The notes below the pieces were generated by a model, which was given only the letters and a program-made list of their open reading frames with translations, ran no database searches and was not told the origin of the DNA. From assembly GCA_020850325.1 (NCBI GenBank), contig JADZEW010000024.1, positions 62,001 to 126,000 on the forward strand: DNA of 64,000 nt, read 5' to 3'. The stretch comes from Methanoregulaceae archaeon. GTDB taxonomy: Bacteria > Armatimonadota > Fimbriimonadia > Fimbriimonadales > Fimbriimonadaceae. The first letter of the stretch is position 1, and the number at the start of each line of letters is the position of its first letter. The position numbers and the translations under genes are program-made. This document shows, one piece after another, positions 1 through 8,597 of the stretch.

Positions 1-1
1 C

Positions 2-337
2 GAAGTGCGTACCGTCGCGCCCGACGCGAATCCGTACATGGCGTTCTTTGCCCTCCTCAAGACCGGACTCGAGGGTCCGATGACTGAGAAGATCACGAGT
101 GAAACGCGCCGCACCCGCACCCGATTCCTGCCCGATAACGTCTACGACGCGATCCGGCTGATGAAGCAGAGCGAGTTCGCCACGCTGCTCCTTGGCGAGG
201 AGAACAAGGAGAAGTTCGTGGATCGCAAGGTGGCGTCCGCCGAGCGCTGTCCGAAGGCGCTGGGTTCCCGGGTGAAGACGAGCGAGATTCTCTACCACCA
301 CGAGGTCACCAACCAGTACCTCTGGGGCAACTTCTAG
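2..337 (+). CDS. glnA: glutamine synthetase, C-terminal fragment (5' truncated by window edge)
   Basis: The visible 111 residues are the C-terminal end of a glutamine synthetase, which condenses glutamate and ammonia with ATP in the cytoplasm. The fragment opens with VRTVAPDANPYMAFFALLK, a close match to the conserved 'R...APDANPYL' segment near the end of the catalytic barrel. The tail HHEVTNQYLWGNF differs from the classic proteobacterial GlnA-I ending and resembles other GS subtypes, so I do not assign a subtype. The reading frame is open to the window edge, so the GTG at position 5 is not the real start. A tag stop closes it 14 bp before the convergent esterase gene ends. Confidence 0.85.
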   Translation, partial: EVRTVAPDANPYMAFFALLKTGLEGPMTEKITSETRRTRTRFLPDNVYDAIRLMKQSEFATLLLGEENKEKFVDRKVASAERCPKALGSRVKTSEILYHHEVTNQYLWGNF

Positions 338-351
338 ATCCGCGTTGCGAG

Positions 352-1185
352 CTACTTCCCAAACAGGTACTTGAACACCATCGGAAGCCGCCTTGCCCAG
401 GCGGCTTCGTTATGTTCACCTCGCGGCTCTTCGAAGTACAAGACATCGCGGCCCGTGCGCCAACCCTTGGTAAGGAGCGCGTCGCGCAAATCTCGCGTAT
501 CTCGGGCCGCATCCGGACCCTCGGTCGAACCGATATCCAGCCACACCTTAAGCTTGGGACGGGTCGTGAGTTCGGCCACGCGCTTGATCATCACCCGCTC
601 GTCCACCCAAACCGAAGGCGACATCACGCCGATCTTGCCGAAGGTCTTAGGGCGGCTCAGGCCCAGATGCAGACTGAGGATGCCGCCAAAGGACGAACCG
701 ATCACCGCCGTACTCGTGGCATCTTTGCGGGTGCGAAACCGCCGGTCGATTTCCGGTTTGATTTCATCAGCGAGCATCCGGCCGTAGTCGTCGGCCTTGC
801 CGCCGATCGTCGATCCCCTAAAGGTGAACCGGGTCGGCAAGAACTCATCGCCCCGTGCCGCTCCGGCATTCGCCACGGCAACGATGATGATCGGCTCGAT
901 CAGTCCTGCGTTGATCATCGCTTCGGCGGTCTCGTCGGCGCGCCACTCCTGGTTGGGGATGAAGCTGGTCGCCCCGTCGAACACGTTCTGCCCGTCGTGG
1001 AAGTACGCCACCGGGTAGCGCCGCTTCGGCTCGTTCGCGTAGTTCGGCGGAAGATAGACGAGGACATCCCGGGAGTTGCCGAGCGCCTTGGACTCGAAGG
1101 CCGGCAACTTCTCGATGGTGCCCGTAAGCGACGGTCGGCGCGCGGGTTCTTGCCCAATCAGCAACATCAGCAACGGAGACAGCAT
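352..1185 (-). CDS. secreted alpha/beta-hydrolase esterase (esterase D / Fes-like)
   Basis: A 277-residue putative esterase of the alpha/beta-hydrolase superfamily. The nucleophile elbow is GSSFGG, and YLPPNYANEPKRRYPVAYF followed by HDGQNVFD is typical of the 'putative esterase' family. RGEHNEAAWARR near the C-terminus carries the likely catalytic His. The N-terminus MLSPLLMLLIGQEPA looks like a short signal peptide. I chose ATG 1185 over the upstream in-frame ATG because a TACACT hexamer ends 7 nt before it, the spacing seen at many starts here. It is divergent from crcB, with 46 bp between the starts. The natural substrate is unknown. Confidence 0.8.
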   Translation of the reverse strand: MLSPLLMLLIGQEPARRPSLTGTIEKLPAFESKALGNSRDVLVYLPPNYANEPKRRYPVAYFHDGQNVFDGATSFIPNQEWRADETAEAMINAGLIEPIIIVAVANAGAARGDEFLPTRFTFRGSTIGGKADDYGRMLADEIKPEIDRRFRTRKDATSTAVIGSSFGGILSLHLGLSRPKTFGKIGVMSPSVWVDERVMIKRVAELTTRPKLKVWLDIGSTEGPDAARDTRDLRDALLTKGWRTGRDVLYFEEPRGEHNEAAWARRLPMVFKYLFGK

Positions 1186-1231
1186 GTGCGCGAGTGTATC
1201 CGCAGGGCCTCTATTCAAGCAAAATGAGCCT

Positions 1232-1606
1232 ATGGACGCTTGGCAGCGGTTCGGACTCGTGTTCCTGGGTTCAGGGTTGGGCGGAGTCGCCCGTTACGCA
1301 GTTCAAACGTGGGCGCTGGAGCGCCGCCCCGATTACCCCTTCGGCACACTCGCGGTCAACATCATCGGCGGCTTGCTAATCGGGCTGTATGCCTCGTACG
1401 CCGCCCGCCACGGCTGGGGCGAGGAATGGCGGCTCTTGCTGCCGGTGGGGCTGCTGGGTGGATTCACGACCTTTAGCGCATTCACCGCGGAGAGTGCTCG
1501 CATGTGGTCGGATGGACGCATTGATCGCGCCCTAGGCTACGTCCTCGTGAGTGTGGTCGCCGCGTTCCTTGCATGCGCGGCGGGGAGTTGGCTGGGTTCG
1601 CGGTGA
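1232..1606 (+). CDS. crcB: CrcB/Fluc-family fluoride ion channel
   Basis: A 124-residue inner-membrane protein of the CrcB (Fluc) family, which exports fluoride as a dual-topology dimer. Diagnostic motifs are GGVARYAVQ near the N-terminus, GTLAVNIIGGLLIG in helix 2 and GFTTFSAF in helix 3. Four hydrophobic helices account for most of the length, which is normal for the family. ATG 1232 is chosen because CAAAAT ends 6 nt upstream and the protein then starts right before helix 1. The last bases overlap the GTG start of the yggS-like gene (GTGA). The 46-bp upstream spacer shows no fluoride-riboswitch consensus. Confidence 0.92.
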   Translation: MDAWQRFGLVFLGSGLGGVARYAVQTWALERRPDYPFGTLAVNIIGGLLIGLYASYAARHGWGEEWRLLLPVGLLGGFTTFSAFTAESARMWSDGRIDRALGYVLVSVVAAFLACAAGSWLGSR

Positions 1607-2256
1607 AATCGCTCATTGCCGTCCGAGACCGGATCGCCCGCGCCGCCGAATCGGCGGGCCGCGATCCTGACTGGATCACCCTTATCGCGGTATCCAAGAC
1701 CCACCCGGTGTCGGCGATCCAGCAAGCGTACGACGCGGGCCACCGCGACTTCGGCGAAAGTCGCCTTCAAGAGCTGCTGCCCAAATGGGAGGCGCTACCG
1801 AAGGACATCCGCTGGCATTTCATCGGCACGCTGCAATCGAACAAGGCCAAGCGTGCCGCCCAACTGGGGGTTGTGATCCACACGATCGAGGGCGCCCATC
1901 AACTGCGCGAGATCGGCAAAGGCGCTCCGCCAGAGGGCTTGGACGGCCTGATCGAGGTGAATACTACGGGAGAACACCAGAAATCGGGGATTTCTCCCAT
2001 AGCCCTTGACGAATTGGTCTCGGAAGTCCTAAACTATCCGAACGTTCGCTTGCGAGGGCTGATGACGCTCGGGCACGCGCATCGAAATGCTGAGGAGCAG
2101 CGTCCGTTCTTTCGGATGTTGCGTGAACTCAACGAAGCGATGGGCGGGACTTGGCTCAGCATGGGCATGAGCAACGACTTTGAGGTGGCGATCCAGGAAG
2201 GATCAACCCACGTCCGAGTTGGCACGGCAATCTTCGGAGAGCGAACGCAAGCATAG
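1603..2256 (+). CDS. yggS: YggS-family pyridoxal-phosphate homeostasis protein
   Basis: A PLP-binding protein of the YggS/PLPBP family (about 217 residues), a cytoplasmic PLP-homeostasis factor with an alanine-racemase-like barrel and no known catalytic activity. The PLP lysine is in LIAVSKTHP (K32 with the chosen start). HFIGTLQSNKAK and the C-terminal MGMSNDFEVAIQEGSTHVR with GTAIFG are family hallmarks. GTG 1603 overlaps the crcB stop; an in-frame ATG at 1573 would add ten residues inside crcB and has no ribosome site. It precedes sepF, the neighbourhood found in Gram-positives and cyanobacteria. Confidence 0.9.
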   Translation: MKSLIAVRDRIARAAESAGRDPDWITLIAVSKTHPVSAIQQAYDAGHRDFGESRLQELLPKWEALPKDIRWHFIGTLQSNKAKRAAQLGVVIHTIEGAHQLREIGKGAPPEGLDGLIEVNTTGEHQKSGISPIALDELVSEVLNYPNVRLRGLMTLGHAHRNAEEQRPFFRMLRELNEAMGGTWLSMGMSNDFEVAIQEGSTHVRVGTAIFGERTQA

Positions 2257-2265
2257 GAGAGACTC

Positions 2266-2682
2266 ATGGAAGAGATGGAACTCCAGGATAAGCCTGGTCT
2301 ATTCGGCAAGTTGGCAGGGATCTTCACCCGAGAGGATGAAGAGGACGAAGTGGAAGACACGCGCGACTCGCGCCGCCACGCTCGGGCCCCCGAGAACCGA
2401 GCCATTTACAAGTATCAGGTCACGGTCCGACGTCAAATTGTGTCGTTCGAGGATGCCCTCGCCGCCGCGCAAGGGTTAAAGCGAGGCGAGCAGCAGCTGC
2501 TCAACCTCACGCTCACCGAGCCGAGCCTGCGTGAGAAGATCAAGGACTTCATGTGCGGAGTCAACTTCTCGCAGGAAGGCACGTGGGAAGAGGTGGGTGA
2601 GAACATCTACCTCGTGGTTCCGGCAAACGTGTTCGTCGAGGTCGCCCCGGCTTCGCCGCGCCAAATCGCCAACCGAAACTAA
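2266..2682 (+). CDS. sepF: SepF-family cell division protein
   Basis: A 138-residue SepF homologue that links FtsZ filaments to the membrane and aligns the division ring. The N-terminus (MEEMELQDKPGLFGKLAGIF) is an amphipathic-type anchor, followed by an acidic linker. The SepF core runs from about residue 48 to 130, with the conserved stretch FMCGVNFSQEGTWEEVGENI and YLVVPANV. It starts 9 bp after yggS behind an aggaga ribosome site, so the two are probably co-transcribed. A strong stem-loop follows the stop codon. Length and order of domains are normal for the family. Confidence 0.92.
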   Translation: MEEMELQDKPGLFGKLAGIFTREDEEDEVEDTRDSRRHARAPENRAIYKYQVTVRRQIVSFEDALAAAQGLKRGEQQLLNLTLTEPSLREKIKDFMCGVNFSQEGTWEEVGENIYLVVPANVFVEVAPASPRQIANRN

Positions 2683-2693
2683 GCCATCATTTC

Positions 2694-2722
2694 GATGCCT
2701 CGGCCGGATGGGTCGGGGCATC
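2694..2722. terminator. stem-loop between convergent sepF and rdgB
   Basis: A 12-bp stem (two G-T wobbles) with a 5-nt loop lies 11 bp after the sepF stop and 9 bp before the rdgB stop. The arms begin gatgcctcggcc and end gggtcggggcatc. Its position suggests a bidirectional terminator. There is no good T-tract on either strand, so intrinsic termination is not certain. Confidence 0.5.
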
Positions 2723-2731
2723 GTTGCGTTA

Positions 2732-3331
2732 CTAGATCATGGTTGCCAGATGGTCGGCGACTTCCGCAAGCACTTTTCCTCGGTGGCTGATCGCGTGCTT
2801 CTGCTCGGCGGTGAGGTCAGCCATGGTGCATCCGAGTTCAGGCAACCAGAAGATCGGATCGTAGCCAAATCCCCCCGCGCCGCTCGGCTCTTCGGCGATC
2901 CGCCCTTCACAGGTTGCAGAAAACACGCTAGTTTCGGTCTCCGGGTGGGCGAGCGCGACGAAGCATCTAAACCTCGCTCCGCGCTGAGCTTCGGGAACGC
3001 CTTCAAGATTTGCTAGAATGCGCACCATTTTCTCGGCGAACGAGGTGTCCTCGCCGGCGAAGCGCTTCGAGTACACCCCCAACTCCCCCGGCAGTGCATC
3101 GATTTCGAGTCCGGCGTCGTCGGCCAACGCCCACTCGCCAGTGAACTGCGCCGCGGATTCCGCCTTGATGATCGCGTTGGCCTCGTAGGTGTCGCCGGTC
3201 TCTTCGGGTTCGGGTGCGCCGGGGTAGTCGGCGAGAGTCAGAAGTTCGAGTCCCGGAAAGCGCGTGCCGAGAATCTGGTGCATCTCCCGCGCCTTCTTGG
3301 AGTTGTGGGTCGCGATGACAAGTCGCCGCAT
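2732..3331 (-). CDS. rdgB: RdgB/HAM1-family XTP/dITP pyrophosphatase
   Basis: A 199-residue house-cleaning nucleotide pyrophosphatase that hydrolyses XTP, ITP and dITP to monophosphates, keeping non-canonical purines out of nucleic acids. Diagnostic segments are IATHNSKKAREMHQIL, TYEANAIIKAE, ALADDAGLEIDALPG, GFGYDPIFWLPE and the C-terminal SHRGKVL. The full family length is present. The start ATG is 7 nt after a TAAAAT hexamer, predicting a leaderless message. It is convergent with sepF and is separated from the upstream E2 gene by a 209-bp spacer holding three repeat hairpins. Confidence 0.93.
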   Translation of the reverse strand: MRRLVIATHNSKKAREMHQILGTRFPGLELLTLADYPGAPEPEETGDTYEANAIIKAESAAQFTGEWALADDAGLEIDALPGELGVYSKRFAGEDTSFAEKMVRILANLEGVPEAQRGARFRCFVALAHPETETSVFSATCEGRIAEEPSGAGGFGYDPIFWLPELGCTMADLTAEQKHAISHRGKVLAEVADHLATMI

Positions 3332-3540
3332 GTTGTGGATTTTACGGTGTCGTGGCGATGCGTTTGTTGTGGGGTTGTAGGACCTTGAGGCCGAGGGGTT
3401 GACTCGTCCCCTCGGTAAAACCTGCGGCGGGACAACGCAACCGCCGCTTTCGGGGCAGAGGAGCCCAAGGCAAGTCTCCCTGAGGCCGAGGGTTGAATCG
3501 TCCCCTCGGTGTACTGGACGCTGGCCCAGAAAACCGAGCG
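3332..3540. other. 209-bp spacer between E2 and rdgB; holds three repeat hairpins
   Basis: No coding potential is evident. The spacer holds the rdgB -10 hexamer next to that gene and three units of the conserved-loop hairpin family described separately at 3391-3509. Confidence 0.6.
3391..3509. repeat. conserved-loop hairpin repeats, locus A (three units)
   Basis: Unit A1 (3391-3415, +) has stem CCGAGGGG/CCCCTCGG. Unit A2 (3424-3447, inverted) read on the minus strand is GCGGCGG, loop TTGCGTTGTC, CCGCCGC. Unit A3 (3486-3509, +) is CCGAGGG, loop TTGAATCGTC, CCCTCGG. Stems change by compensating bases while the loop keeps the pattern TTGMRTNGTC. A2 and A3 form the inverted/direct pair with 38 nt between them that recurs at loci B and C. 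Confidence 0.75.
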
Positions 3541-4806
3541 CTAGCGGAAGAAGTCGAACGCCTGCAGTTTGTCTCGCACGCCCGCCAAGAACTTCCCGGC
3601 GATCATTCCGTCGATGATCCGGTGGTCGTACGTCAGCACGAGGTGCATGATCGAGCGAATCGCGATCATATCGTCCACGATCACCGGCATCTTCTGAATG
3701 CCGTAGGTGCCCAGGATGCCCGCCTGCGGCGCGTTGATCATCGGCGTACCGAACAACGCCCCGTAGGTGCCCGGGTTCGTCAGCGTGAACGTGCCGCCCT
3801 GAACATCCGCCACGCTCAGCTGGTTGGCACGGGCCTTCTTGGCGATCGCATCCAAGTCGCGGGCGATGTCGACGAGGCCCTTCTGGTGGCAGTCGCGGAT
3901 GACCGGTACGATCAGCCCCTCGTCGCCCTTGGCACCCAGCGCAACCGCGATACCAAGGTGCACGCCCTTGTTCATCGCGATCTGGTTATCCGGCATGAGC
4001 GCCGCGTTCATGAGCGGCAGCTCGACCAGCATCTCCGTGATCGCCTTGATGAAGAACGGCGTGTAGGTGAGCTTCACGCCGTATTGCTCGGTGAAGCTAT
4101 CCTTGTTCCGCTCGCGGAACTGGACCATCGAAGTCACATCGACTTGGGTGACGGTGCTAACCGTGGGCACTTGCGAAGAACGGATCATCGCGTCGGCGAT
4201 CATCTTTCGCATGCCGACCAGCGGTACAAGCTGTTGCTCAGGGCCAGCGACGGATGGCGTAACCACCGGCTTCTCTTCGAGCTTGGCAGCGGGTTTCGGC
4301 GCTACGGCGGCCGGTGCGGCGGCGGGTTTGGCTCCACCGAGGAATGCTTCCAAATCGCGCTTCGTGACGCGGCCTTGCTCGCCGGTTCCGACGATCGAGC
4401 GCAACTGATCCTCGGTCACACCGTGGGACTTGGCCATCGACCGAACCACCGGGCTGTACCAGCGTCGCTCGCCCTCGCTCAGCGGGGCGGCGGCAGCCGG
4501 GGCGGGTGCCTCGGCAGCTGCAGCGGCAGGAGCGGCCGCGGGGGCGGCATCAGAGGCGTCATCGCCTGATCCGTCGTCGATGATGCCCATCGCGTGGAAC
4601 ACCTCGACAAGCTCGCCTTCCGGAATGAGAATCTTCTTGAGAATGCCGGTCGCCGGGGACGGCAACTCGGTGTTGACCTTGTCGGTCATGATCTCGACGA
4701 TGGGTTCGTCTTCCTTGACGTGATCGCCTTCCTTCTTCAGCCAGCGGCTGACGGTGCCTTCATGCACGGACTCGCCCAACTCGGGCATCAGAATCTCGAC
4801 GGCCAT
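3541..4806 (-). CDS. 2-oxoacid dehydrogenase dihydrolipoamide acyltransferase (E2)
   Basis: A 421-residue E2 core subunit of a 2-oxoacid dehydrogenase complex. Order of domains: lipoyl domain at about 2-77 with the lipoyl lysine in MTDKVNTE (K43); an Ala/Pro linker; a peripheral-subunit-binding domain at about 114-150 (SPVVRSMAKSHGV); a second Ala/Pro linker; and the acyltransferase domain from about 190 with catalytic YDHRIIDG (H395). I cannot tell 2-oxoglutarate, pyruvate and branched-chain E2 apart from sequence alone, and no E1 or E3 gene is nearby. The ATG lies 8 nt after TAAACT, suggesting its own leaderless promoter. Confidence 0.9.
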   Translation of the reverse strand: MAVEILMPELGESVHEGTVSRWLKKEGDHVKEDEPIVEIMTDKVNTELPSPATGILKKILIPEGELVEVFHAMGIIDDGSGDDASDAAPAAAPAAAAAEAPAPAAAAPLSEGERRWYSPVVRSMAKSHGVTEDQLRSIVGTGEQGRVTKRDLEAFLGGAKPAAAPAAVAPKPAAKLEEKPVVTPSVAGPEQQLVPLVGMRKMIADAMIRSSQVPTVSTVTQVDVTSMVQFRERNKDSFTEQYGVKLTYTPFFIKAITEMLVELPLMNAALMPDNQIAMNKGVHLGIAVALGAKGDEGLIVPVIRDCHQKGLVDIARDLDAIAKKARANQLSVADVQGGTFTLTNPGTYGALFGTPMINAPQAGILGTYGIQKMPVIVDDMIAIRSIMHLVLTYDHRIIDGMIAGKFLAGVRDKLQAFDFFR

Positions 4807-4826
4807 AAGCGTCTAGTTTACCGACC

Positions 4827-5516
4827 TCATTCGGTCCGGCGGTCTTTCAAGAACTTAGCGTGGCCATCAAGGTAGAGGATGTTGTGGCCACCGACGTGGG
4901 TGGCCTTGCCGCGATAGGCTTCGGGCGTCGAGGGGATGGTCCTCGGGAAGTAAGGATCCCACACCATGCCGATGTCGGCGGTGCCTTCCGGATAGCCGAC
5001 CGTGGGATTGCCCGCGGCCTGCAGATCGCGGATCGCCTGGTCTTCGGTCTTGCCCCAAAGGTTGTCGAGATCCACCGGGTCGCTGATCCGGTCGAAGCGC
5101 CACATCCAGTACAGCGTGTGGGCGGCGCGAGGATCGGTCGAGACGGCTTGGCGAACCTGCGGCGCCATATCGAAGATGCCCTTGGCGCTCGGGCATACCC
5201 CGATCTCGGCGGATTTGAGATAGTCCTTCAGGACCACCAGCGCCCAGCCCGCGCGGGGATCGCTGGGTGGCCACGTGGTCCACGGCTTGTATCCTCCCGG
5301 CAATGAGGATTTGAGGTCGCGGCGATCGGGCAGGTGGTCGTCCCAGTCGTGCATATAGAGGGTCATGCCCAGTCCGAGTTGCCTCTGGTGCGTAAGGCAG
5401 GTCGCGCGCTTGGCGGCTTCCTTCGCCCGCTGAAAGACCGGGAAGAGAATAGCGGCGAGAATCGCGATGATCGCGATCACCACCAAGAGTTCGATCAGGG
5501 TGAAGGCTCGGCGCAC
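4827..5516 (-). CDS. DUF1559-type pseudopilin with H-X9-DG motif
   Basis: A 229-residue secreted pseudopilin. The N-terminus [19 protein letters not shown] is a prepilin-peptidase site followed by the hydrophobic pilin helix, continuing [17 protein letters not shown]. The C-terminus carries the H-X9-DG signature ([12 protein letters not shown]) found in the DUF1559 group of Planctomycetes and Armatimonadota. The start is GTG, 5 nt after a TAGACT hexamer. Function is unknown; such proteins are often numerous paralogues exported by a type-II-like pathway. It is divergent from secDF, with 75 bp between the starts. Confidence 0.88.
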   Translation of the reverse strand: MRRAFTLIELLVVIAIIAILAAILFPVFQRAKEAAKRATCLTHQRQLGLGMTLYMHDWDDHLPDRRDLKSSLPGGYKPWTTWPPSDPRAGWALVVLKDYLKSAEIGVCPSAKGIFDMAPQVRQAVSTDPRAAHTLYWMWRFDRISDPVDLDNLWGKTEDQAIRDLQAAGNPTVGYPEGTADIGMVWDPYFPRTIPSTPEAYRGKATHVGGHNILYLDGHAKFLKDRRTE

Positions 5517-5591
5517 GGTTCAGTCTACGCCGTCCTTGGGTTGGAGCGCACCAGGTATCATCCCACGGACGCCAGGGAGGCGAACTTCACC

Positions 5592-8150
5592 TTGCAATCG
5601 CGTAGTTATCTCTTTCTGTTGTTTGTGGTCGCGCTCAGCGCCCTATCCGGATTCCTCTTTACGCTTCGGCCGTACAACTACGGTCTGGACGTAAGCGGCG
5701 GTGTCCGATTTACGTTCGAAATGGACACCTCGAAGCTGCCGAAGGGCGAAGAGCTTTCGAGCGTCCAGAACCGAATCGAGGGCATCCTCCTCAATCGCGC
5801 GACGGGCGGCTTGGGTGTCGTCGAACCGACGATCCAGAAGAAGGGAACGACTGGATTCATCGTCGAACTGCCCGGCGTGACGGACGCCGAAGAAGCGCGC
5901 AAGCTGATGTCCACCACGGCGCGCATCGAGTGGTACCACGCGACCAATGTCTCGACGGTGAAGCTGCCAAACCGCATGTACAACGAGACCGATGCGGACG
6001 GAGACAAGCCCGAAGTCTGGTTCATGAAGCGCGGTTCGGATGAGGTGATCAAGCCGACGATTCCCGATCCGGAGAACCCGGAGCGGACCATCCGCAACCC
6101 GGAGTACCAGCGGATCATTGAAGGCTGGACCCTGATTCTCTCGGGAGACGAACTCGCCGACGCCCAGCCGATCCCAATGGGTGATAAGTACATCCCCAGC
6201 ATGCGCTTCAGCTCCGAAGGCGCCCGCAAGATGGAGCGCTGGAGCCGAGCCAACACCTACCGCGGCGAGAAGCTGGCTGCGGTGCTTGATGGCGTGGTCA
6301 TGAATGTCGCCCCCCTGAAAGAGGGTGCGATCATCAGCTCCGAGGGGATTATCGACGGCAACTTCAGCGTCGAGTACGTCAAGTCGCTCACCAGTTTGCT
6401 CAAGTCCGGCTCGCTGCCCGTGTCGCTCGTCGAGACCAGTTCGACGGTTGTCGATCCTACGGTTGGCCAGTTCGCCCTTGAGCGTATCGTCTTCACCGGC
6501 TTGATCTCGTTCGGCATTATTGCCGCCTTCTTGATCGTTTACTACGTTTTCCCCGGCATCGTCGCGCTCATCGCGCTGGCCCTGTACGTGCTCATCACAC
6601 TCACGGTGTTGAAGTGGATCGGAGCAACCTTCTCGCTCGCGGCTATCGCCGGTTTCATCTTGTCCGTTGGTATGGCGGTCGATGCCAACATCCTCGTTTT
6701 CGAGCGGGTGAAGGAGGAGATGCGCGCCGATCGGCCGCTGATGCGGGCCATCGAACTTGGCTTTAGCCGCGCGCTCCCTGCGATCATCGACTCGAATGCC
6801 TGTACGATCCTCACGTCGATGGTGCTGGCCAACCTGGGAACCGGTCCGGTCAAGGGCTTTGCGACGACCCTCATCATCGGCGTCGCGCTTTCGCTCTTCA
6901 CTGCGATCACCGTGACTCGCTCGTTGCTGGTTTTCCTGGTCGGCTCTGGTCTTGGCGCGAACCCCAAGTGGTACGGCCTCAACCGACAGTGGTTCGGTGA
7001 AGGGCTCGAGCAGAGTGCCGATACGAAGCAGTTGAAGATCGTCGAGCGGTCGAAGCTCTTCTTCACGATTTCGATTGTCACGATCATCCCGGGCATCATC
7101 GCCATGGTCATGCTCGGCGGCTTCAAGACCAACGTCGAGTTCTCCGGTGGCTACGAAGGAACATACCTCTCGGGCAACATCACCGCGGACCAAGTTCGTT
7201 CGAGCCTCGAGCGGGCCGGACTGAAGGGGGCCAACGTCAAGTTCATGTCCACGGACACGGACAAGTACGTGATCATCACCGCGCCTCCGAGCGACGTTCT
7301 GCCGGCGAGCCCGGATGAGGCAAAGCCGAAGCTTGCCGAACTCGCGGGGATCACCAACCTGGAAAAGAGTACGTTCCAATCGGTTGGCCCTTCGGTTCGC
7401 GATGAGACCATCCGAAATGCGGTCCTGGGCATTGTGTTCAGCACGGGCCTGATTATCGTTTGGTTGGCGGTTAGGTTCGGATTCGCCCTCGGCGGATTCG
7501 TCGTTGGTCTGCGGTTTGCGATGTCGGTCATTGTCGCGCTCATTCACGACGTCATGATCGTGCTTGGTCTGGCGGCCATCATGGGCGCGGTGGCTGGGTG
7601 GGAAATCTCCGCCCTGTTCATCTCGGCGATGCTGACGGTCATCGGCTTCTCGACGCACGACACGATCGTCATCTTCGACCGTATCCGGGAGAACCTGCGC
7701 AAGCCGTTGCCGAACGAGGACATGGCCATGCTGGTGAACCGATCGATTACCCAGTCGATCGCACGGTCGATCAATACGTCGGGCACCGTCGTCATCACGC
7801 TGATTCTCTTGATCTTCGTTGGTTCGGCAACACCTGAACTCAAGCTGTTCAATGCGGCCATGCTCGCGGGCATCCTTTCGGGCACGTACTCGTCGATCTT
7901 CAACGCGGCTCCGATCCTGTACCTATGGGATCGGGCGATCGGGCGCAAGAAGGGTGAGCACAACACGATGATCGCGATCTCGCGCAACCTCGCCAATCAA
8001 GTGCGCATCACGCAGCCGGTAACGGCTCCTGGGGCAGGAGCGGCTCCCGATGCGCCAAGCACGGGAACACCGCAAGGCGGAGCGTACGGACAGACGAAAC
8101 GACGGCGCGCCAGCGATGCCGAGAAGGGGATTCAGAACCTCGACGACTGA
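5592..8150 (+). CDS. secDF: fused protein translocase subunit SecDF
   Basis: An 852-residue SecD-SecF fusion that uses the proton gradient to pull exported proteins across the membrane after SecA. The first membrane helix begins at LFLLFVVALSALSGFLF, followed by the SecD periplasmic domain (YGLDVSGGVRFTFEMD, LPGVTDAEEARKL). The SecD membrane block holds SVGMAVDANILVFERVKEE. The SecF half starts near residue 495 and carries STHDTIVIFDRIRENL. The open frame reaches far into the divergent pseudopilin gene, but there is no ATG near the first helix. TTG 5592, 11 nt after AGGGAGG, is the best start. The tail is charged (KRRRASDAEK). Confidence 0.92.
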   Translation: MQSRSYLFLLFVVALSALSGFLFTLRPYNYGLDVSGGVRFTFEMDTSKLPKGEELSSVQNRIEGILLNRATGGLGVVEPTIQKKGTTGFIVELPGVTDAEEARKLMSTTARIEWYHATNVSTVKLPNRMYNETDADGDKPEVWFMKRGSDEVIKPTIPDPENPERTIRNPEYQRIIEGWTLILSGDELADAQPIPMGDKYIPSMRFSSEGARKMERWSRANTYRGEKLAAVLDGVVMNVAPLKEGAIISSEGIIDGNFSVEYVKSLTSLLKSGSLPVSLVETSSTVVDPTVGQFALERIVFTGLISFGIIAAFLIVYYVFPGIVALIALALYVLITLTVLKWIGATFSLAAIAGFILSVGMAVDANILVFERVKEEMRADRPLMRAIELGFSRALPAIIDSNACTILTSMVLANLGTGPVKGFATTLIIGVALSLFTAITVTRSLLVFLVGSGLGANPKWYGLNRQWFGEGLEQSADTKQLKIVERSKLFFTISIVTIIPGIIAMVMLGGFKTNVEFSGGYEGTYLSGNITADQVRSSLERAGLKGANVKFMSTDTDKYVIITAPPSDVLPASPDEAKPKLAELAGITNLEKSTFQSVGPSVRDETIRNAVLGIVFSTGLIIVWLAVRFGFALGGFVVGLRFAMSVIVALIHDVMIVLGLAAIMGAVAGWEISALFISAMLTVIGFSTHDTIVIFDRIRENLRKPLPNEDMAMLVNRSITQSIARSINTSGTVVITLILLIFVGSATPELKLFNAAMLAGILSGTYSSIFNAAPILYLWDRAIGRKKGEHNTMIAISRNLANQVRITQPVTAPGAGAAPDAPSTGTPQGGAYGQTKRRRASDAEKGIQNLDD

Positions 8151-8557
8151 TGCGTTGTAATTTCTTGGTGCTTTGTGAGTACGCGGCCCGCCTGGATACC
8201 GGCGGGCCGGTGCTTATGGGGCTCATCCGAGAGCTGCGCCCGCCGTTCCTGCCGATCCAGCTCAAGCCGTTCTACATGGCTTGCGAACTCGAGGTCGATC
8301 CCTACGAGGCCGAGCAGACCTACGTTCTTCAGATCCGCATGATCGACCAAGACGGGCGGCTTTACTACGAGCAGGAGATCGAGGTCGAGTTCCACCGACG
8401 GCCCCAGATGCGCGCCAGCTACGCCTACTTCGCCGGGTTGGTGCGCGTCGAGCAGCTGATCGAGATCCCCGGCGATTACCGCTTTGACGTCGTGCTGGGC
8501 GACCAAGTGCTCAAGTCAACCGTGTTCATCGTCCACGACCTCGGCGCAGAGGAGTGA
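8150..8557 (+). CDS. DUF6941-like protein
   Basis: A 135-residue soluble protein whose start overlaps the secDF stop (TGATG), so it is translationally coupled. MRCNFLVLCEYAARLDTGG followed by GLIRELRPPFLP and a C-terminal IPGDYRFDVVLGDQVL look like the DUF6941 family, a compact beta-rich fold of unknown function. There is no signal peptide or membrane segment. Coupling to secDF is notable, but nothing in the sequence points to a role in export, and the family name is recalled from pattern rather than searched. Confidence 0.6.
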   Translation: MRCNFLVLCEYAARLDTGGPVLMGLIRELRPPFLPIQLKPFYMACELEVDPYEAEQTYVLQIRMIDQDGRLYYEQEIEVEFHRRPQMRASYAYFAGLVRVEQLIEIPGDYRFDVVLGDQVLKSTVFIVHDLGAEE

Positions 8558-8597
8558 GGGCCCGATGGTGCCCCCACCCACAAAGGACGTGCTGGGA

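Noticed and set aside
1186-1231. fluoride riboswitch upstream of crcB
   Set aside because: The 46-bp spacer is too short and has no crcB-motif consensus.
3493-4569. 358-codon open frame antisense to the E2 gene
   Set aside because: Complement of the E2 coding sequence; Arg/His-rich and without motifs.
5334-5591. N-terminal extension of SecDF reaching into the pseudopilin gene
   Set aside because: The extension is the complement of the pseudopilin coding sequence, and the first membrane helix begins after TTG 5592, which has a good ribosome site.
5643-7658. 671-codon open frame antisense to secDF
   Set aside because: It mirrors secDF codons, is rich in Arg/Asp/His as antisense GC-rich frames are, and has no ribosome site or domain. 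secDF is a certain gene.
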